Part shown: positions 29,036 through 42,757 of the stretch, piece after piece
Position numbering within the stretch: the stretch's first letter is position 1
How the letters are laid out: every line of letters starts with the position of its first letter
Source: Paragonimus westermani
Lineage: Eukaryota > Platyhelminthes > Trematoda > Plagiorchiida > Troglotrematidae
NCBI GenBank assembly: GCA_008508345.1
Contig: QNGE01000299.1
Span: 267,226-331,225, forward strand
DNA length: 64,000 nucleotides
Direction: 5' to 3'
The notes under the pieces: generated by a model
Databases searched by the model: none
What the model was told of the DNA's origin: nothing
The model's input: the letters and a program-made list of their open reading frames with translations, nothing else
Program-made: the position numbers and the translations under genes

Positions 29036-32000
29036 GCCTATCTCACAACATTTATTGACGAGCGCAAGTGTTGATGATACGTTGACTGTGATCACCCAGA
29101 CATTTACTGACTGTTGTTGTTAAGAGTGTGAAGTGAATCAACGTACGTTCATCTTGCATATTTTCTCGATGTGATCGGTTTTTACCATCTCACCTAATTT
29201 TCGTTTAATCAGCTGATGGCCTCTGCGCACGAGGACAAACCATCTTATCGAACAAGAGAATTCGATAACGCGTTTGACCCTACTCTTATATAAAAAGGAA
29301 AATGTGTTGTGTTCAGCGTACGCGTTCCGTTTATTTAGTGAGCTTCTTCGTAAGAATGGAATGTGTTGTTACTTGCATTCAAGTTAGCCTACCGGATAGA
29401 CAGTATTTACCACAACATACAAAACTGAAGGAATTGAATACTACTTGTCAAAAACTAGTTATCACAAATTAAAAAAAAGTAATCAGAAGATACTTAATTA
29501 AGACAGGAAGTTCGTAACTAAAGAAAGACGTTTGTAAGGTTTGAAGCATGCGTTGTAGCTTTCTATTTACAACACCAGTACTGCATTTTCTAAAGAAATC
29601 GTGAATAATCGACTCTGCATTATGGCATCAACAGTCATTTGAACTTGTTAGAATCAGTAGTCGTCTGACGTGCAGTTAAACTGTTGAGTTATTTTTCTCT
29701 CACAACTGGGTGTATGCATTTTATTTGACAGATGGACCTAAAGGTTGTACTGATGCAACTGACGCTCTGTTATGCTTCTTAACTCTCTCAGCCCTGGATG
29801 ACTTTTGGGTGACTATCATGGTTCTACCGCTGTAGTCGTCCCTAGCGGTCGCTTTTTATTATTATAAAGAATTGACGGATAGAAAAAATAGAGGTTTGTA
29901 AGAGAAACAAGTGAATTCTTAAATCGCTTACCACTGTTTGTCTTCTTGGTGGAGAGAAAACGATACAGACACCACACATTATAATTCATCAGACAAGAAA
30001 GTGATTCGACACCATCGTTGTGTTTGCACTGAAGACTGCATGCCTCCATGTTTATCAATTAGCATTTGTTCTAAAGATTTTCAGTGGTCGTCTCACAATG
30101 GTCAGTAGAATAGCGACGACAGATCGGGAATTAGTACGTAAAACTCTTGATCGATCATAACACAGAATCCACCGACTTTCTAAGTGATTTACCCCAAATG
30201 TCTTAAAATGTCTTTAAAACATCAGGAGAGGGACAACGTTCTACCACAGTCCTGCAAGATTCATGTAATCATCTCTTCTTTTCACGCTTCTCCAGAAAAT
30301 GTTAACAAGAGCGTTTGGGTATTCGAGTGTTTCTCGGTCCCTGGTTTCCGACTTTATCTCGAATATCTAAAACTCAATGACTTAAGAGCCCATCGGTCAT
30401 TCACCTTCATTGTCCACTAACCAGCACCACTTGGTCCACTTATACCGACAAAAATTCAGTCGTGCGGACAGATAACCGCCCTGAAAGATAAAAACGTCAA
30501 CATGGAAACTTTTTGTCATAGTTATTGTAATACAGGATTAGACGTTAAAACATGATAAGTCAAACGATGGATATCTTGCAACCACAGATCGGGTATCATT
30601 TGTAAGTCGTTCGTTTTTTGAATGTGATTTTGTACGCTCTGTGTTTTTGTCCGGACACAGACACACCAGACACACGGAACCTCGGAGTAGACGTATATTT
30701 CGAGCAATTGTAAGAAAACATCTACTAGGGAGTGAATCGCACAGTGAAGAACAACTTATCGAATACAATATGCTGAATACCAAATGTTACTTCCATACAC
30801 GTGGTCCCACGATGAATTGTTGCGGCTACGGAGGTCATCGTGCACACCACGTAATTATATCATCTGTACAAAACCTACCTATGCGTGTGTCCTAGCAAGA
30901 CGACCACGTTGTAAGTTGTTGGTCTATGCCAAACAGATCATTCATCTATTCGGCCTTGTAGCCTGTTGTCAATGTCAGCCTGGTCAGTACATACAGAAAT
31001 GCGATGTGTTGTTGTTGGTGGTATTGATAAATATTTATACAACCATTTTGACTCCATATATTTGTCGCGGTTGCCACTGTGCGCTCTTGGTAAATAAGGC
31101 GAACCAGGAACACAACGTAGCACGGCATAATACAGTAAGAATGTCACTTGTAAGTTGTCATTTGGTCCTGACAAGTGTTTATCGTATGTGAATGCTTTGT
31201 AGAAAAGGGACACCACTATCTGACATCTGACGGCCTATGTGCGCTTGTTGTGGGATTTTAAAATGTTAGACGGAATACTGGTGATTCTTATCTGCCAAAT
31301 CGTTGCGTAATTCAGTCAGAACCAATAACGTGATTTGGGAGAAAAATACAGTGTTACTGGTTCACTCCAAACCAACTGGTTATGCATACGCACATGTAAC
31401 AGTTAGAAAATACCTGACTTTTAGTCATTTGTGCTGAAAATGACAGTCAGCAATCTGTATTCGAAAATAAAGGGTTTATACAAAGCTACAAAAGCTATGA
31501 AAGGATATATTCACGTGTAGTAAAGATGAGAACTATGTAGTTCAAATGTGGTAATATATAGCAGAAACTGGTTCAAGTAGCGTAAGCATTTGTTTGGGGT
31601 CTAGATGTACCATAGCTGAAACTGTTACTGCCAGTTGTGGCGGTCTCGATTTAGAGTTTTGTAGCCCACATTTCTCCATCACGAAATTCGCCTTATTAAC
31701 AGTAATCTGAAAACAGTTTTTGTTTATTCCTGACTCGGCTAATGATGACGACTTAGTGAAAAACCGGATGCCCAATTGCAGGCTCCTACAGATGACTTGC
31801 ACGTGGTCAGTTTATTGGATTTGTTCCCACATTTTGGCTGTTTTAATTCCTGGATGGCGGAACAAACCTTGAAGGTCAAAGTTCAATAGTACAGAGTGAA
31901 CAGCGAGCTCAATCAACGAAGTTGGTTATCTCAATTATGTATTTTATATCCGTTTTCAGTTATTTATCACTGAATAGATTTGACGTATCCACTAAACTCT

Positions 32001-33590
32001 GTAGGGGACTTAAATAGCAGTTGTGATAAATAAAACTATGCTCGGTTTCGTGCATAGAGACGCGCAGTTTAGTCGCGGAAACTAGGATTTCTTGCTTTAA
32101 GTAAGCCGAAGTGTGAACAGCAAGTATTTCGTGAGTCAACACTTGACATCTAGATGGCGGAAGATCGGAAGGAAATGGTCAAAACATCCAAAAACCGAGG
32201 TTCAGCGCACTGCATGTTCATTTGATTTACAATGAAATGCAACATGCATAAATCTGCTGGCTTTAGAGTGAACATTATTTGTAATGAATACAATCTTTGT
32301 ATTCAAACCAACGAAACGTTGGACAGTGCACGACGTTAATTCTATGGATTCTCCTCAGTTGAGCAGTTCAGCTTCTAATACATCCAATTACAGTTACAAG
32401 GACAGTTGCCCCCAAATCTGATGGTCTGTTAAACTGAGTATTGTTGAAATCCGAACGCTATTTCGCGAATGTATGGTAAGTCGGTTGTGTGTATTGCGAA
32501 CTCAATAATCTCGCGATCAACACGGTTGATTCTTAGGAAGATGGATGGGAATTAACATTCCGGAGGTGGTGAGTATACGTACTGCTATCGAACCTGAACG
32601 AAAACGAAAGTCAAGTCCGGAGTTTCTCTTCCACAAAGACTAACACAATGTGTGTGTGTGTTTATTACATACTCACCAATATTTCTCCAATACACAACTA
32701 ACATACTAAACGCTATACAGGTATATTGGGGGAACAAAACAAGATTAATTGCTGTCCACATATTGCTATTTTTTTGAGAATGCCAAAATGGACAAAGTGG
32801 ACGGAAGTAAAGTAGTCTCTAGAAATTACCAACACATCTATATATTTCAAACCGATTCAATGGTTTTTTCCTTTCACACTTCACCTCGGATGCTGATGAC
32901 CATGCTGTGATTAATTAGGCCTTATTCTCGCAGATTTTGACCTAAGGGCGTATGACTGCATGTAACTTCAATGAGTCTAGGCTTATTACGCTCATCGCAA
33001 ACTAGAGATCATGAACTTGTGAAGTAGGGATTTTCTACCTAAAAATCGTCGTTAACATCGTATCGGGATATCCCAATCCAGTCTGGTATTAGTCGGCAGA
33101 TTTACCAATTCTTTAAGAGAAAGGATAAAAGTAGCATTCATACGAACACAACTTTCAGTGTGCTTGTAGACATCCTTCTCAGAAATGTCATGGCATATTT
33201 CTTATCCGTCAAAGTCCGGCTAAAGAATGTGACAAAATATTTACAAAAATGAAGTACCGAGAAGTGGTAAGCGAGAGAGAATCTTCAGTCAAAGGAAATC
33301 TGAGAGAAGTAATCCAATTTCTAGACGTTCTCCACTCATGTATCTTGTTCGAGTATAGTCAGAAAACACGTTATAGTTTTTGAATAAACCATTATAATCT
33401 GTATTTAGCTAATTGTTCACCGTAACGTGCGACCATGAATGTTATGAAGTCCACTCCTGTCGAATCAAATAGTTCATTAATACCCATATGACGCTAACAA
33501 AAATCATAAGAAACATTTTTTCACGGAAAACAGTAAACGGAGCAGCCACTCTGCATTTAAATTACTATCTGTGTGAGTGCCTAAAGTGGA
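29036..33590. other. Anonymous DNA, no gene recognised
   Basis: Overlapping frames on both strands at 30.5-31.2 kb (up to 135 codons) contradict each other and carry no motif. A short (TG)n run is at about 32.65 kb. No repeat family member is seen. Confidence 0.5.
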
Positions 33591-33593
33591 TAG

Positions 33594-33857
33594 ATTGACT
33601 ACAGTGAATGGTTTGCACTAAAGCACATTTCATTGTGCCTTGAAAGTTTAGTTTTGCCTTCGAAAACTGATGAATTCCCTCTGCTCACAAACAAAAAGAG
33701 AAAGTCTGTGTTCAATACCAATCATCACTCTTATCTGTTTTCACCAGCGTTCCAAAATATTAACAGATTGTTTGAAGATAAAAATCTATCACACCAAAAG
33801 AAACGGACACATGACAAAATTACAAAGCCGAGTATTAGTGCACTCATAAATAGGTGA
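33594..33857 (+). other. Open frame of 87 codons, unrecognised
   Basis: Open from a TAG at 33591 to a TGA at 33855. It is rich in Lys, Ser and Asn (LLTNKKRKSVFNTNHHSYLF, then NINRLFEDKNLSHQKKRTHD). The composition could suit the disordered, basic end of a nuclear protein. No Met start, family or partner exon is seen. Confidence 0.2.
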
Positions 33858-36158
33858 CCCTCTGCGTTAATTTGCATCAGCATCCTCTGATGAAATGTTT
33901 GTATAAATGTGTACAAATGAAGCATTATTAATGAACCATTTCAAATAAGGCACCAGAGGTGTGTTTGGTCTTAAATTATGAAAGTTTTGATTTTTGCTAT
34001 CAGTATCACTCACGAACTAAATCAATCCGTAAGCTTTTTACTCATTCACTAATTCCATTCCCTTGCGTGAAATATTCAAATATGATTAAAAAATATTTAT
34101 GGAAGTGTAATTTCTGATGAAATCTTTACTGAACCAAGCTACTAGAAAAATGAACACTTAATTGTGTGAATATGTGATGATGATTGTCCGGCGAGTTTTA
34201 GGACGTCTCTTGTGATCGATAAAAACTGCAGTAGGCCACCTTATCAAGTACTGGATTCCACTCATATGGGCAGTGCAGGAAGTGTGAAGGAGGTAGCTTC
34301 TGGTCAAACCGGTCGCACAACATTCTTGCACTGTACATCATCTCTCAGATATGCTGTGGTCCGAAACAATTGCATTCGTGTACCCCAATCTATTCAAACT
34401 ATATTCGTTTGTTGCGGTTGGTCTTTACCACAGAACGAAAGAGTAAACACCATGCAGAAAAACGTTCGATGATTTGGACGCAGACGAGGCGCAAGTGTCC
34501 CGCGACTATTGTTGTCCACGGATGCACAATTTGTTATAACCATTCGCGGGGGATTTCGCTTTCATAGTAAAATATCAGAGGGACTAAACCTACATGCGAT
34601 CCAAAGTTGATCCTCATTGATTTACTTATTCCCATTTTAGAATGGTTCACCTGTTTGGGACGATGTTACGTGCATTCTTCTACTCTATGGGGTCATGTAG
34701 GTTCATTTAGGTTCACGTCGCTCCATCCTCGCCTAAGTGAATACTCGAACCCCCGACGAAATGTGATTCATGAACATATGTTCAATTCACTCAAGCAAGA
34801 CGGCTGAAACCCCTGACGTCACGTAGAACGCCGTTTAGGTTGTCTGTTGTTTTGGTCTGAAGTGACCTATAAGTAAGTCTCTTCCTCTAACTATATAACC
34901 ACATCCTCAGTTTGTTGGATGAGCTTATGGCCGTCCGATAAAACGAAATCTCTCAAATGCGGGGTCGACATTCAACTGTTGATAGTGACAATGGAGTTGG
35001 AACATTTGTTTTAATATGGCCAAATCTGTCGTTCGTTCACTACGACCATAAACCTAACCAGAAAGTATTGTCGTTCAGGTTGCTTCCCACCACAGTAGCG
35101 ATGTGAAACAGCCCAGAAGAAAAAATGGACCAAAAACAATAAAAGGAGGTTAAGTAGAACGGCTAGAGGTGAAAAGAACACATACAGTGGCGCACTGCAT
35201 TGCTAAACAAAGATTTGGGTGATCACACGAACCTCAACTAGAAAGGACAGTACCCACTCAGTTCATGGAATGGTCAGGGCCTTCATATTTTCTGACCATG
35301 CCGTTATTGGACCGCCACGTGGTTTTACCCAACTGTTACCGATTTCAGTATGCAACGTGTGATGAGGTTAAAGTTCAGATGGTACGCGGAGTACCTGACC
35401 CAACAATTGCAGACTGTGCAGCGTAAATAGTTTGCTAACTGATCGCCCATCTTCATGGTTTCAAAGTACTCGCTGTTGAGCAAATGTATTGCTCCTGTGA
35501 TCATCTTCTTGAGGTCAGGTAATTGTCGAGAACAACGATGGTCAACCACAGCAAGTCTGTTGACCTCCAGTCAGTGAAAACCACCAGACTGCATAGCGGT
35601 TAATTTACGCCACATTTCAACTTCATAGAATTACCACTTAGCCGCTCAGCTTTGTTTAACTAAGAGGGATCTACTGGGAATATCCCGTGGTGTGGAGAAC
35701 TTTGTAGGTGATAGTCAGTTATTTTCCAAGATTTGTGCAATAAAATGAAACTTGGATAGAGTAAGTTATTGCTTACTGTCACAGTACTAGTGGTCTGTTC
35801 CTCAGCACTTTCAACAAGTGCCAAACGGTTTTCAGGATATGGTTTGTATGCCCAGTTTTAAATACGGATGGATGATATTGCTGAACACAGCAGCAATGTT
35901 TGTAGTTCAAGATTCAACAAGAGATCCCTGGAAGATTTGATATCGTTCGTGCCTCTTAAGGTAAGACCCCGAAGGTTACCGATAGGCATATATTGCCTGC
36001 CACAGGTCCTTCTACGCCCTGTTCGTATACTTCTGTGAATAGTTTATGGACGTCACAATAGGGTGGTGAATACAAGGTTGATAGCAAACATGTGTGACTT
36101 TGCAGATGCTTAAAAGTAATAACAACCTGTTTTCTAAAAACTACCTATCAAGAGAATT

Positions 36159-36205
36159 CAAGTAGTTTTGCAGGTTTTTTCGTTTTTCGGAAAACCTGCG
36201 ACTTG
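36159..36205. repeat. Two-part hairpin
   Basis: GCAGGTTTT (36170-36178) pairs exactly with AAAACCTGC (36191-36199). Outside it CAAGT (36159-36163) pairs with ACTTG (36201-36205). The loop is 12 nt. Overall 14 base pairs with one bulged side. No function is assigned. Confidence 0.5.
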
Positions 36206-36987
36206 TCATCTTACAGCAGCGGCGACGTTTTAAAAAGCCTCCAATTTGCACAATTTCTAAGCTCCCCAGGTGATTTTGCACTCTTCAGATGAAAGTGAAG
36301 CCCACCTTGCGTTTGGAAAATTCACTAAAGCATTCTCCCGACTGAAAAACCCTACATTCTTACACAGAGGAAGCTTGTAGTTTACAACGTCGATTTCAAT
36401 GCATAATATAGAATACCACCTACACTGTAAGAGCTTCGCCTAGGTGAAATTGACTGGTATTATTATATTATGCAAAACACAACTCCATTATTGACCTATT
36501 CCTGTTAAAGTAAGATTTTCTTCGAAGTTAGTGCAATGGATAATTATTAGCTGGCGAACCATTTGTAGGACGTTTGGTATCAAACAATTTTATGGTCACC
36601 TACTTTGACCGCACCTTCCGTATAACCGACAATACAATTTCCCCACAATAAATGGTTCCATTAAACATGATTAATTACATAGACGTGTAAATCAATTGCG
36701 CGTTTCCACTGTTTTGTAGCAGAACATTTCTTCTTATACTTCAGTGACAGCCAACATTATTTCGGGACTAGGTATTTGAGCAAAACTGCCGACATCACTG
36801 GATCCATCAGTTCAGATACCTAAAACGATCCTGCAGAAAAGTGAATACGCAGTTAGCTTTTCGTGTTTCTTAAAGCGATGCGTATTCTTCCTTCTCCATT
36901 TTCTCAGCACAAATGAACAGTGTTCACTGCCATCCTATTGCTAGTTTATGCACAATTCTAGTGTTAACGAAGATCACCAGACTCGCC

Positions 36988-37041
36988 AGTAGTATACTAT
37001 TGTTGTATAACAGGCAGTTTCGTTGTTAGTAGTATACTACT
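36988..37041. repeat. Repeated palindrome AGTAGTATACTACT
   Basis: The 14-bp string at 37028-37041 is a perfect palindrome. Its first 12 bases occur again at 36988-36999, 40 bp away. Such paired palindromes can be protein-binding sites or traces of a small mobile element; there is no gene beside them. Confidence 0.45.
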
Positions 37042-37445
37042 CGTGAGTAGAATGTTATTCGCAGGCAACATTCAGGAACAAAAGAGCAGGAAGAAGAGGG
37101 ACAGAAAAAACATTGGAATATTTTATGCGTTGTGTGAAAACTTCTTTTAAGGCAAGTGATAACTTACTCTCACCCATTGTGTGCGGATGCATAGCGGCCG
37201 TGCAAATGAGTGTACTTGTTTGTGGTTCAATTGTTTGCATGACTTATGCGGAAAATTGCGTACTAGATGAATTCATAGTCTAGGCGTTCATGCGGTCACA
37301 ACACTACCATCTAACAACTATGCTCGCGACTTCTTGAAAAACGCGTGGGCTTACGACGGTGCTGTTGTATACTCCATCACATTGTTTGTTTGTGCACCAG
37401 TTTTTCAACTTTAAGGAAAAGGTGAAATGATCACTTGACAGCACT

Positions 37446-37529
37446 CCTGAGGAAGGCCACCCGAGGTGATTGAAACGTAAAGTATTACAACTTGCTCGTA
37501 ACGTTGTGTTATTCCCAATCTGTCTATCA
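37446..37529 (+). repeat. Conserved 83-bp motif, copy 2 of 2
   Basis: Second copy of the motif at 6547-6629, same strand. It starts CTGAGGAAGGCCACCCGAGG, then GAAACGTAAAGTATTACAAC, and ends ATTCCCAATCTGTCTATCA. Here the CTGA-GA start is unmutated. The flanking sequence is unrelated to that of copy 1. Confidence 0.65.
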
Positions 37530-40500
37530 CAATCACTTCTGGGCTCCACAGCTTTTGGGTACAAATGACGCATCAGCCTTGCTGGCTCCATACTATCGTT
37601 TCTACCAAGTTCGAATAAAAACGCGACAGATTCTTAGATAATTACAACAAACTCTGAATCCAAGATAGGTTTGATTAGGTTCTCTGCATTTTTTATCACT
37701 GCTGTGCGTTCCTCCCTTTGAAAACCACTTTATTAGAAGTTTGTGTTCTTCCCTCATGTTTGGAAATGAGCTGAGTGAAATCAGGTTATTTCCGTCTAAC
37801 GACAACGTTTTATCATTTTCACCTTGGTTAGCTTTTTTGTCTGGATAATTTGCTTGGACGTCATTAGCAAAACAGATGGACGAATCAAGAATGAGGACCG
37901 AACTATAAAGTTCCAGTGGACAGCCATCCATTTAGCTGAAAAACAGTCAGGCTACTGAACAAGTGCCGATCAGTGTTGTATAACGGCTGATCGGGTCAGG
38001 TGGTATATAAACTGGTAGATCTGTCACGCGACCGGATAGCACGCATGTGCAACTGATGTCATGGGTAGGACGAAGGATGGATGAACGTGTTACGCACTCC
38101 CAATAAATGACACATGAATCCATGAGTTTCCGCCTGACATTCATTCGAGTTATCCATAACCCGCAAAAATACGGCAGCAGTTTTGTGTGCACTTCTTCGA
38201 CTATCAGTTAGGCCGCCTGGTTTGAATGTTGTTGGTGTTTTGTTCTCTGAGGTACATTAGATATGCAAAAAAATACTCAACCAGGAACAACCGGAGCTTG
38301 CATCTTGGAGAATCCGTCTTTCTAAGATACAGTATTCCATCGTCTTCCAAGTCAAAGATAAGACAGAGGCGTAATTGTGCACTTCAGCTTGTCTAGACGA
38401 ATGATACACATTGGGCCAGATTGATAATATTAGGGATGTGCCAGAGTTCCATCCACAAAAGACAATGTGAGAAGTGCATTTCGATCACAAGCTAGTTTGA
38501 GTGATGTGATTTGTCTTGCGCACGTATCCTTGTAGACCGAACAAAATTGGAAGTATCACAGTACGAGACAAAAACTGAAGCGGAATGTAACTTGTATGTT
38601 GTCAGTGGGTATATGCAGAGACTAGCTCTCTGGTGCTTTCATGAACATCAGTTAACTAAGTATTGGTGTGTTAAGACAACTAAACGCAATAAGCTGGCCT
38701 AAACAAATGAAAATATTTCAGGCAGGAGGTGTATGGCATATAAACGCGGATGAAACGGTATGCGTAAACAATCACATTGGCCGACCTATCGTGTAGTATC
38801 ATTGCTGTCACGACTCTAGTCATCACTGAGCACACGAATTATCATTCGAACTTCGTCGGCCCACAAGTAAGGATGATATCACTCAATTCCGCAAGATTTG
38901 CATAAGATTTGAGTTGTACACGTAGGAAATGCACACGCAGCTTCAGACTCAAGGTCATAAGTCCTAGATGTGGGGTACTTCGGACAATGAATCATGAAAA
39001 CATTAATTATGTGGACAGACCAAGTGGATCAGACGGTATTAAAAGTGCATGGGGACTGGAAAATAACTACAACAAATGGGTGCCTACTAGAAAAATAAAC
39101 TAAATGTGGCTGGAGCCACGTTGCACAAGCGATGACAGTTTTGAATTCAGTAGGTACTTCGTCGCTAAGTTTACAAGAAAGTATTTTGACAAGGTTCACC
39201 AATAAGAAATTTGTTTCAGATACAACCGTAGTCCATAAGAAGGTCAGGACGAGCTGGTCCGTGAAAACCGCACGTGGAGTTAGGTTATTTGGGCTGACAG
39301 AAGCTGATGGAATACTTCAAGAACAAGAAACCGATCACCAACCAAAGGAAGTATGCAAAAATTTATCTCATGTTACGACGTTTCCAGTGGTGTGTGGATA
39401 GTGACAAGGAGAACAACTGAGTTGATAGTAATGAATGGGAAAGCTATGGTACGGAAGCACTCCGAAGTCTTGCTAGTTCGTGCAGATTTCACAGTTCAAA
39501 ATTAAAAGACAAACACTGGTAGACGCTAACATTTCACATTGGCTTTTCAGTAGTGAGTTACCAATAACATGGCAGTTCTCAGTTTGACGTCTACAATCCC
39601 TGAAGAGAGGGACTTTATTGATTTAAACATATTACACAAATGGGTCACAGACAGTCGTTTACCATTTAATGCAACTGAATACAAAATGTTGTATCTCTGT
39701 TTTTTCGGGATGCACATGTTGTATTCTGGTGGCCGAAAAACTGGATGCCATGACACGCGACAGCTAAATGGACATCATCATCTCAGGTAACTTTAGCTTG
39801 TCTCCTAACAGTGCGTGAACGAAAAACAATTCGGTATTTCAGCTACTCAACAATCTGTCTGGGCAGTTTTATTCAGAATGTTTCACTATCCTGCTCACCT
39901 AGCTAGTGCACCTCCAACTTGATCCGTATGTCCAAGTTTGTTGTGCCTAATTTGTGAACGGTATCACTACTACTGTGAATGCATAACACAGAGGTACAAA
40001 GCGGCTTACGACACTACATCCTCTGCCTTACCCAGATAGCTTGCGCAAATTGAAGAGCTGCTGGTACATCAGAAGAGACATAGGTTTAGTATGTAAGGTT
40101 TATTATTAGCCCCAACGTACCATAGAAAAAGAGACATGTGCCTAGAGAAAATAGTGATCTTTGGGTTGAATCGGTAAATCGACAACATCAAGTGAGCCGT
40201 TTAATTTGCAGATGAATATCTTTCAAAATCCGGGTATATCCAGTCTGGAACACACTAACGGTCTGCCATAGATACGTGACCAGTAGTTGAATTCGAGCGC
40301 AGGTTTGGCGTGTGTGTTCAGGAAATTAAACATAATATTTTGAGGACTTGACCGTCGGAATATTTGTGGTGAAAAGGGGATACTCTCGACCTCTCACTGT
40401 TGATACTAACCACCTGCTCTCTGCTATATTTTGCGGTACGATTGTTCTGTGCTTGATAGGCAGTGGTTAGGATTCTATTACGTTCGTTATCTCTTGTTCT

Positions 40501-41193
40501 TCTCTTTCACAGTCATTCTGTTGCTGGTCATCTGAAACTGAAACAATCTTCCGATTTATCTCTCCATCCTAAACAGTCCAAAACTAGCCCATATTTATAT
40601 GAGTTTTCTCAGCTTCACTTAATCCGTAAAATTCCTGCGAATCATATGGACAAATGATTAAACATCGAAGAGTGCGACCGAAATGACATTATAACTTACA
40701 TTCGCCCGCAGCCTGTGTAACTTCGGCCAAAAATGGGCAACCAGTTGGAACGAAAACAAGTTGTGTATAACAATTTTCACAAAAATTCTGAGAAAATGAC
40801 ACAAGCAACACTGGTAGATCATTTACCACAGATACTGAAGAGCACATACCCAAATGAGTTCACAAAATGATCACACAACTTGGCACTGTAATCACAAGAA
40901 TTCGCACACTCCAAACTTAACCGACACAAAGACACATCTTGTAAAATGGTTAAAACATGTAGCCAACCTCAACATCCTTCATTATAATGCACCATCATAA
41001 CTGTGAGAAAGTCACGATTAGCCGACTATGTACAGTTCATCGTTCAACTGCTTTTTATCTGTTTATTTTTGTAGGAATTACAAGTCTGATGTCTTGAACT
41101 TCCAATGTGATGCTGTTACCTCAGACCCGCCTGCTGATTAGTCAACGAAATGAATGCGATCCATTGAAAAAGTTAAAGTTTCACAAACTTTTT
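37530..41193. other. Anonymous DNA, no gene recognised
   Basis: Several frames of 60-110 codons (37602-37931 minus, 39132-39401 plus) show no motif. No repeat family member is recognised. Confidence 0.5.
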
Positions 41194-41345
41194 TAAAACC
41201 TGAACATCACTCACAAGTGATCGCCACTGTCGTATTTCCATAAGTCTTTCAATTAATCCCTTTTGAATCGAGGCCATAAACTACAGTTCCATTATTAGTA
41301 ATGCTTGTTAGCAGTGTATATCCTTCTTACATGTAGAATTCAGCC
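41194..41345 (-). mobile_element. tRNA-derived hammerhead SINE, old 3' remnant
   Basis: Read on the minus strand, GAAGGATATACACTG, CTAACAA and the final CACTTGTGAGTGATGTTC follow the family order from stem I to the tail. The ribozyme core and stem II are badly worn. This is among the oldest copies. Confidence 0.5.
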
Positions 41346-42455
41346 GGGGAGGCAGTTACCCAGTGACTGTTTTTGTTGTTAGATTGAGCAGGGTGAATGT
41401 GAGAAACAAAAAATGGGCTAGGTTAAAGCTGTGTGAAGAGCGGATCGTTGTTGGAGTGATGAGAAAGACTGTTTTGTTAAAATGCTGGTTCTGGCCATGG
41501 TTAGATCCCGCCCATGAGAGGTGGACATCACACTGTTGAGTGATAGACACTCAATCAATTAGATATTGGCTATTGTCTTATGAAAATTAGCCAATTAAAG
41601 GTTCACTAAAGTCAAGCTCACAAGCCGTAACCGAAGATAGTCGTTTGAACAGCTCTTCGTTAGTCCATCGTGATGGATCTCAGATTACTGACACGTTGGG
41701 CTTCCGTATTTTTATTGGAAACATGGAGGCGGAGCGTTTCAATAAAGTGCTCGCCAAGAAGCCCGACTACGATGGTTGCCACCTGATAGACTGACCCGCA
41801 CCAAGGCCGGTCTAATGCGATCACTAGTGTTCGCCAAACAACTTATTACAGAATGACTTCATGAGTATGAAGTACCCTGTTCACGAAACAAACCGGTCAT
41901 CACGGGATCAATCTCCTGAAATTAGAAAAAAGTAGACGTGAGACCGTCGTACGGGAAGCAGACCAAGTGAACTCAGCGTTAACCGTTCTCAAGGGTGCTG
42001 TTCATAGTGTAGACCCGTAAGCTAGTTTAGGTGAAGAGCATATTCTGCGGTGCTCTCCTTCTTGAAGACCGGCAATAGGTCACTTCAAGCCCAGCTATCT
42101 ATCAGATGCAAGAGCAATTCAAAAATTATCTCCTTTTACACACGCACCAAGACAGGCCACTTACTTTTCGAGCGCCAACATTTCTGTTTTTAGCGTGGAG
42201 GCAGTGACCACAGGCTTACCGGATGGGTTACCGAAAAAGTACTCCAAATCTCAGCTACGAGCGGATGGAAGTATCCGAAGCTGCAATGTCTTCCATGGTG
42301 AAAAACGTCAAGCGAAAGCCCTCATTAGTTGTTTTAAGGAGATATGTGGAGCGAACGCGATACCTTACACTATCTTTCCAAACCCTGCAGCAGTGCTCAG
42401 CTAGCCGCTCTCAGATTTCACACGAAATCCTTCCAGAAGGACGGACCCCCGGACT
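41346..42455. other. Anonymous DNA, possible LINE-2 upstream sequence
   Basis: Short protein-like stretches occur in shifting frames (FIGNMEAERFNKVLAKKPDY at 41.73 kb, READQVNSALTVLKG at 41.96 kb, YVERTRYLTLSFQTLQQ at 42.34 kb). They could be the linker before the reverse transcriptase at 42.46 kb, but I cannot match them to a family. Confidence 0.3.
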
Positions 42456-42757
42456 TGGAATATCATCGATAATACTCCGGTCTATAAGGGATACCAAAAA
42501 ACGGACGTAGTCAGTTGTCATCCTACATCGCTGCTGTCATTAATCTCTAAAATGATGAACAGAATCGTTGGTAGCTACCTCAGACGTCATCTATGGAGCG
42601 GTCAACATAGGCTCCGTATGGGCCATTCGTGTATCATTATTCTATTCTCCTCGGTGGATCGATGAGTAACTACAACTGCCTCCCTAAATAAGGCGGAAGA
42701 GACCAATGAGTCTAAATGGAGAATCCGACGTTTTCGTCACAAAGCTCCTTATTCTTG
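42456..42757 (+). pseudogene. LINE-2: CR1/jockey-like reverse transcriptase, N-terminal blocks
   Basis: One frame reads WNIIDNTPVYKGYQKTDVVS, then CHPTSLLSLISKMMNRIVGS, QHRLRMGHSCI and, after a stop, VTTTASLNKAEETNE. These match W--A-V-PI-KKG----NYRPISLLS--SK-ME-I and QHGF-KG-SC-TNL, then the VT---D-G segment of CR1- and jockey-like LINEs. The catalytic F-KAFD block that should follow is absent. The family differs from the RTE-like LINE at 13-16 kb. Confidence 0.72.

Larger units (their letters stand above)
33858..37445. other. Anonymous DNA with two inverted-repeat motifs
   Basis: No gene recognised over 3.5 kb. The two inverted-repeat features at 36.16 and 37.0 kb are listed separately. 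Confidence 0.5.

Noticed and set aside
30784..31216. Overlapping frames of up to 135 codons on both strands
   Set aside because: Both strands are open at once, with Cys- and Leu-rich chance composition and no motif.
37446..37476. Hammerhead in the 83-bp motif
   Set aside because: An extra A follows CTGAGGA, no stem I pairs across the core, and the base before the expected cut is not convincing. Kept as a repeat only.
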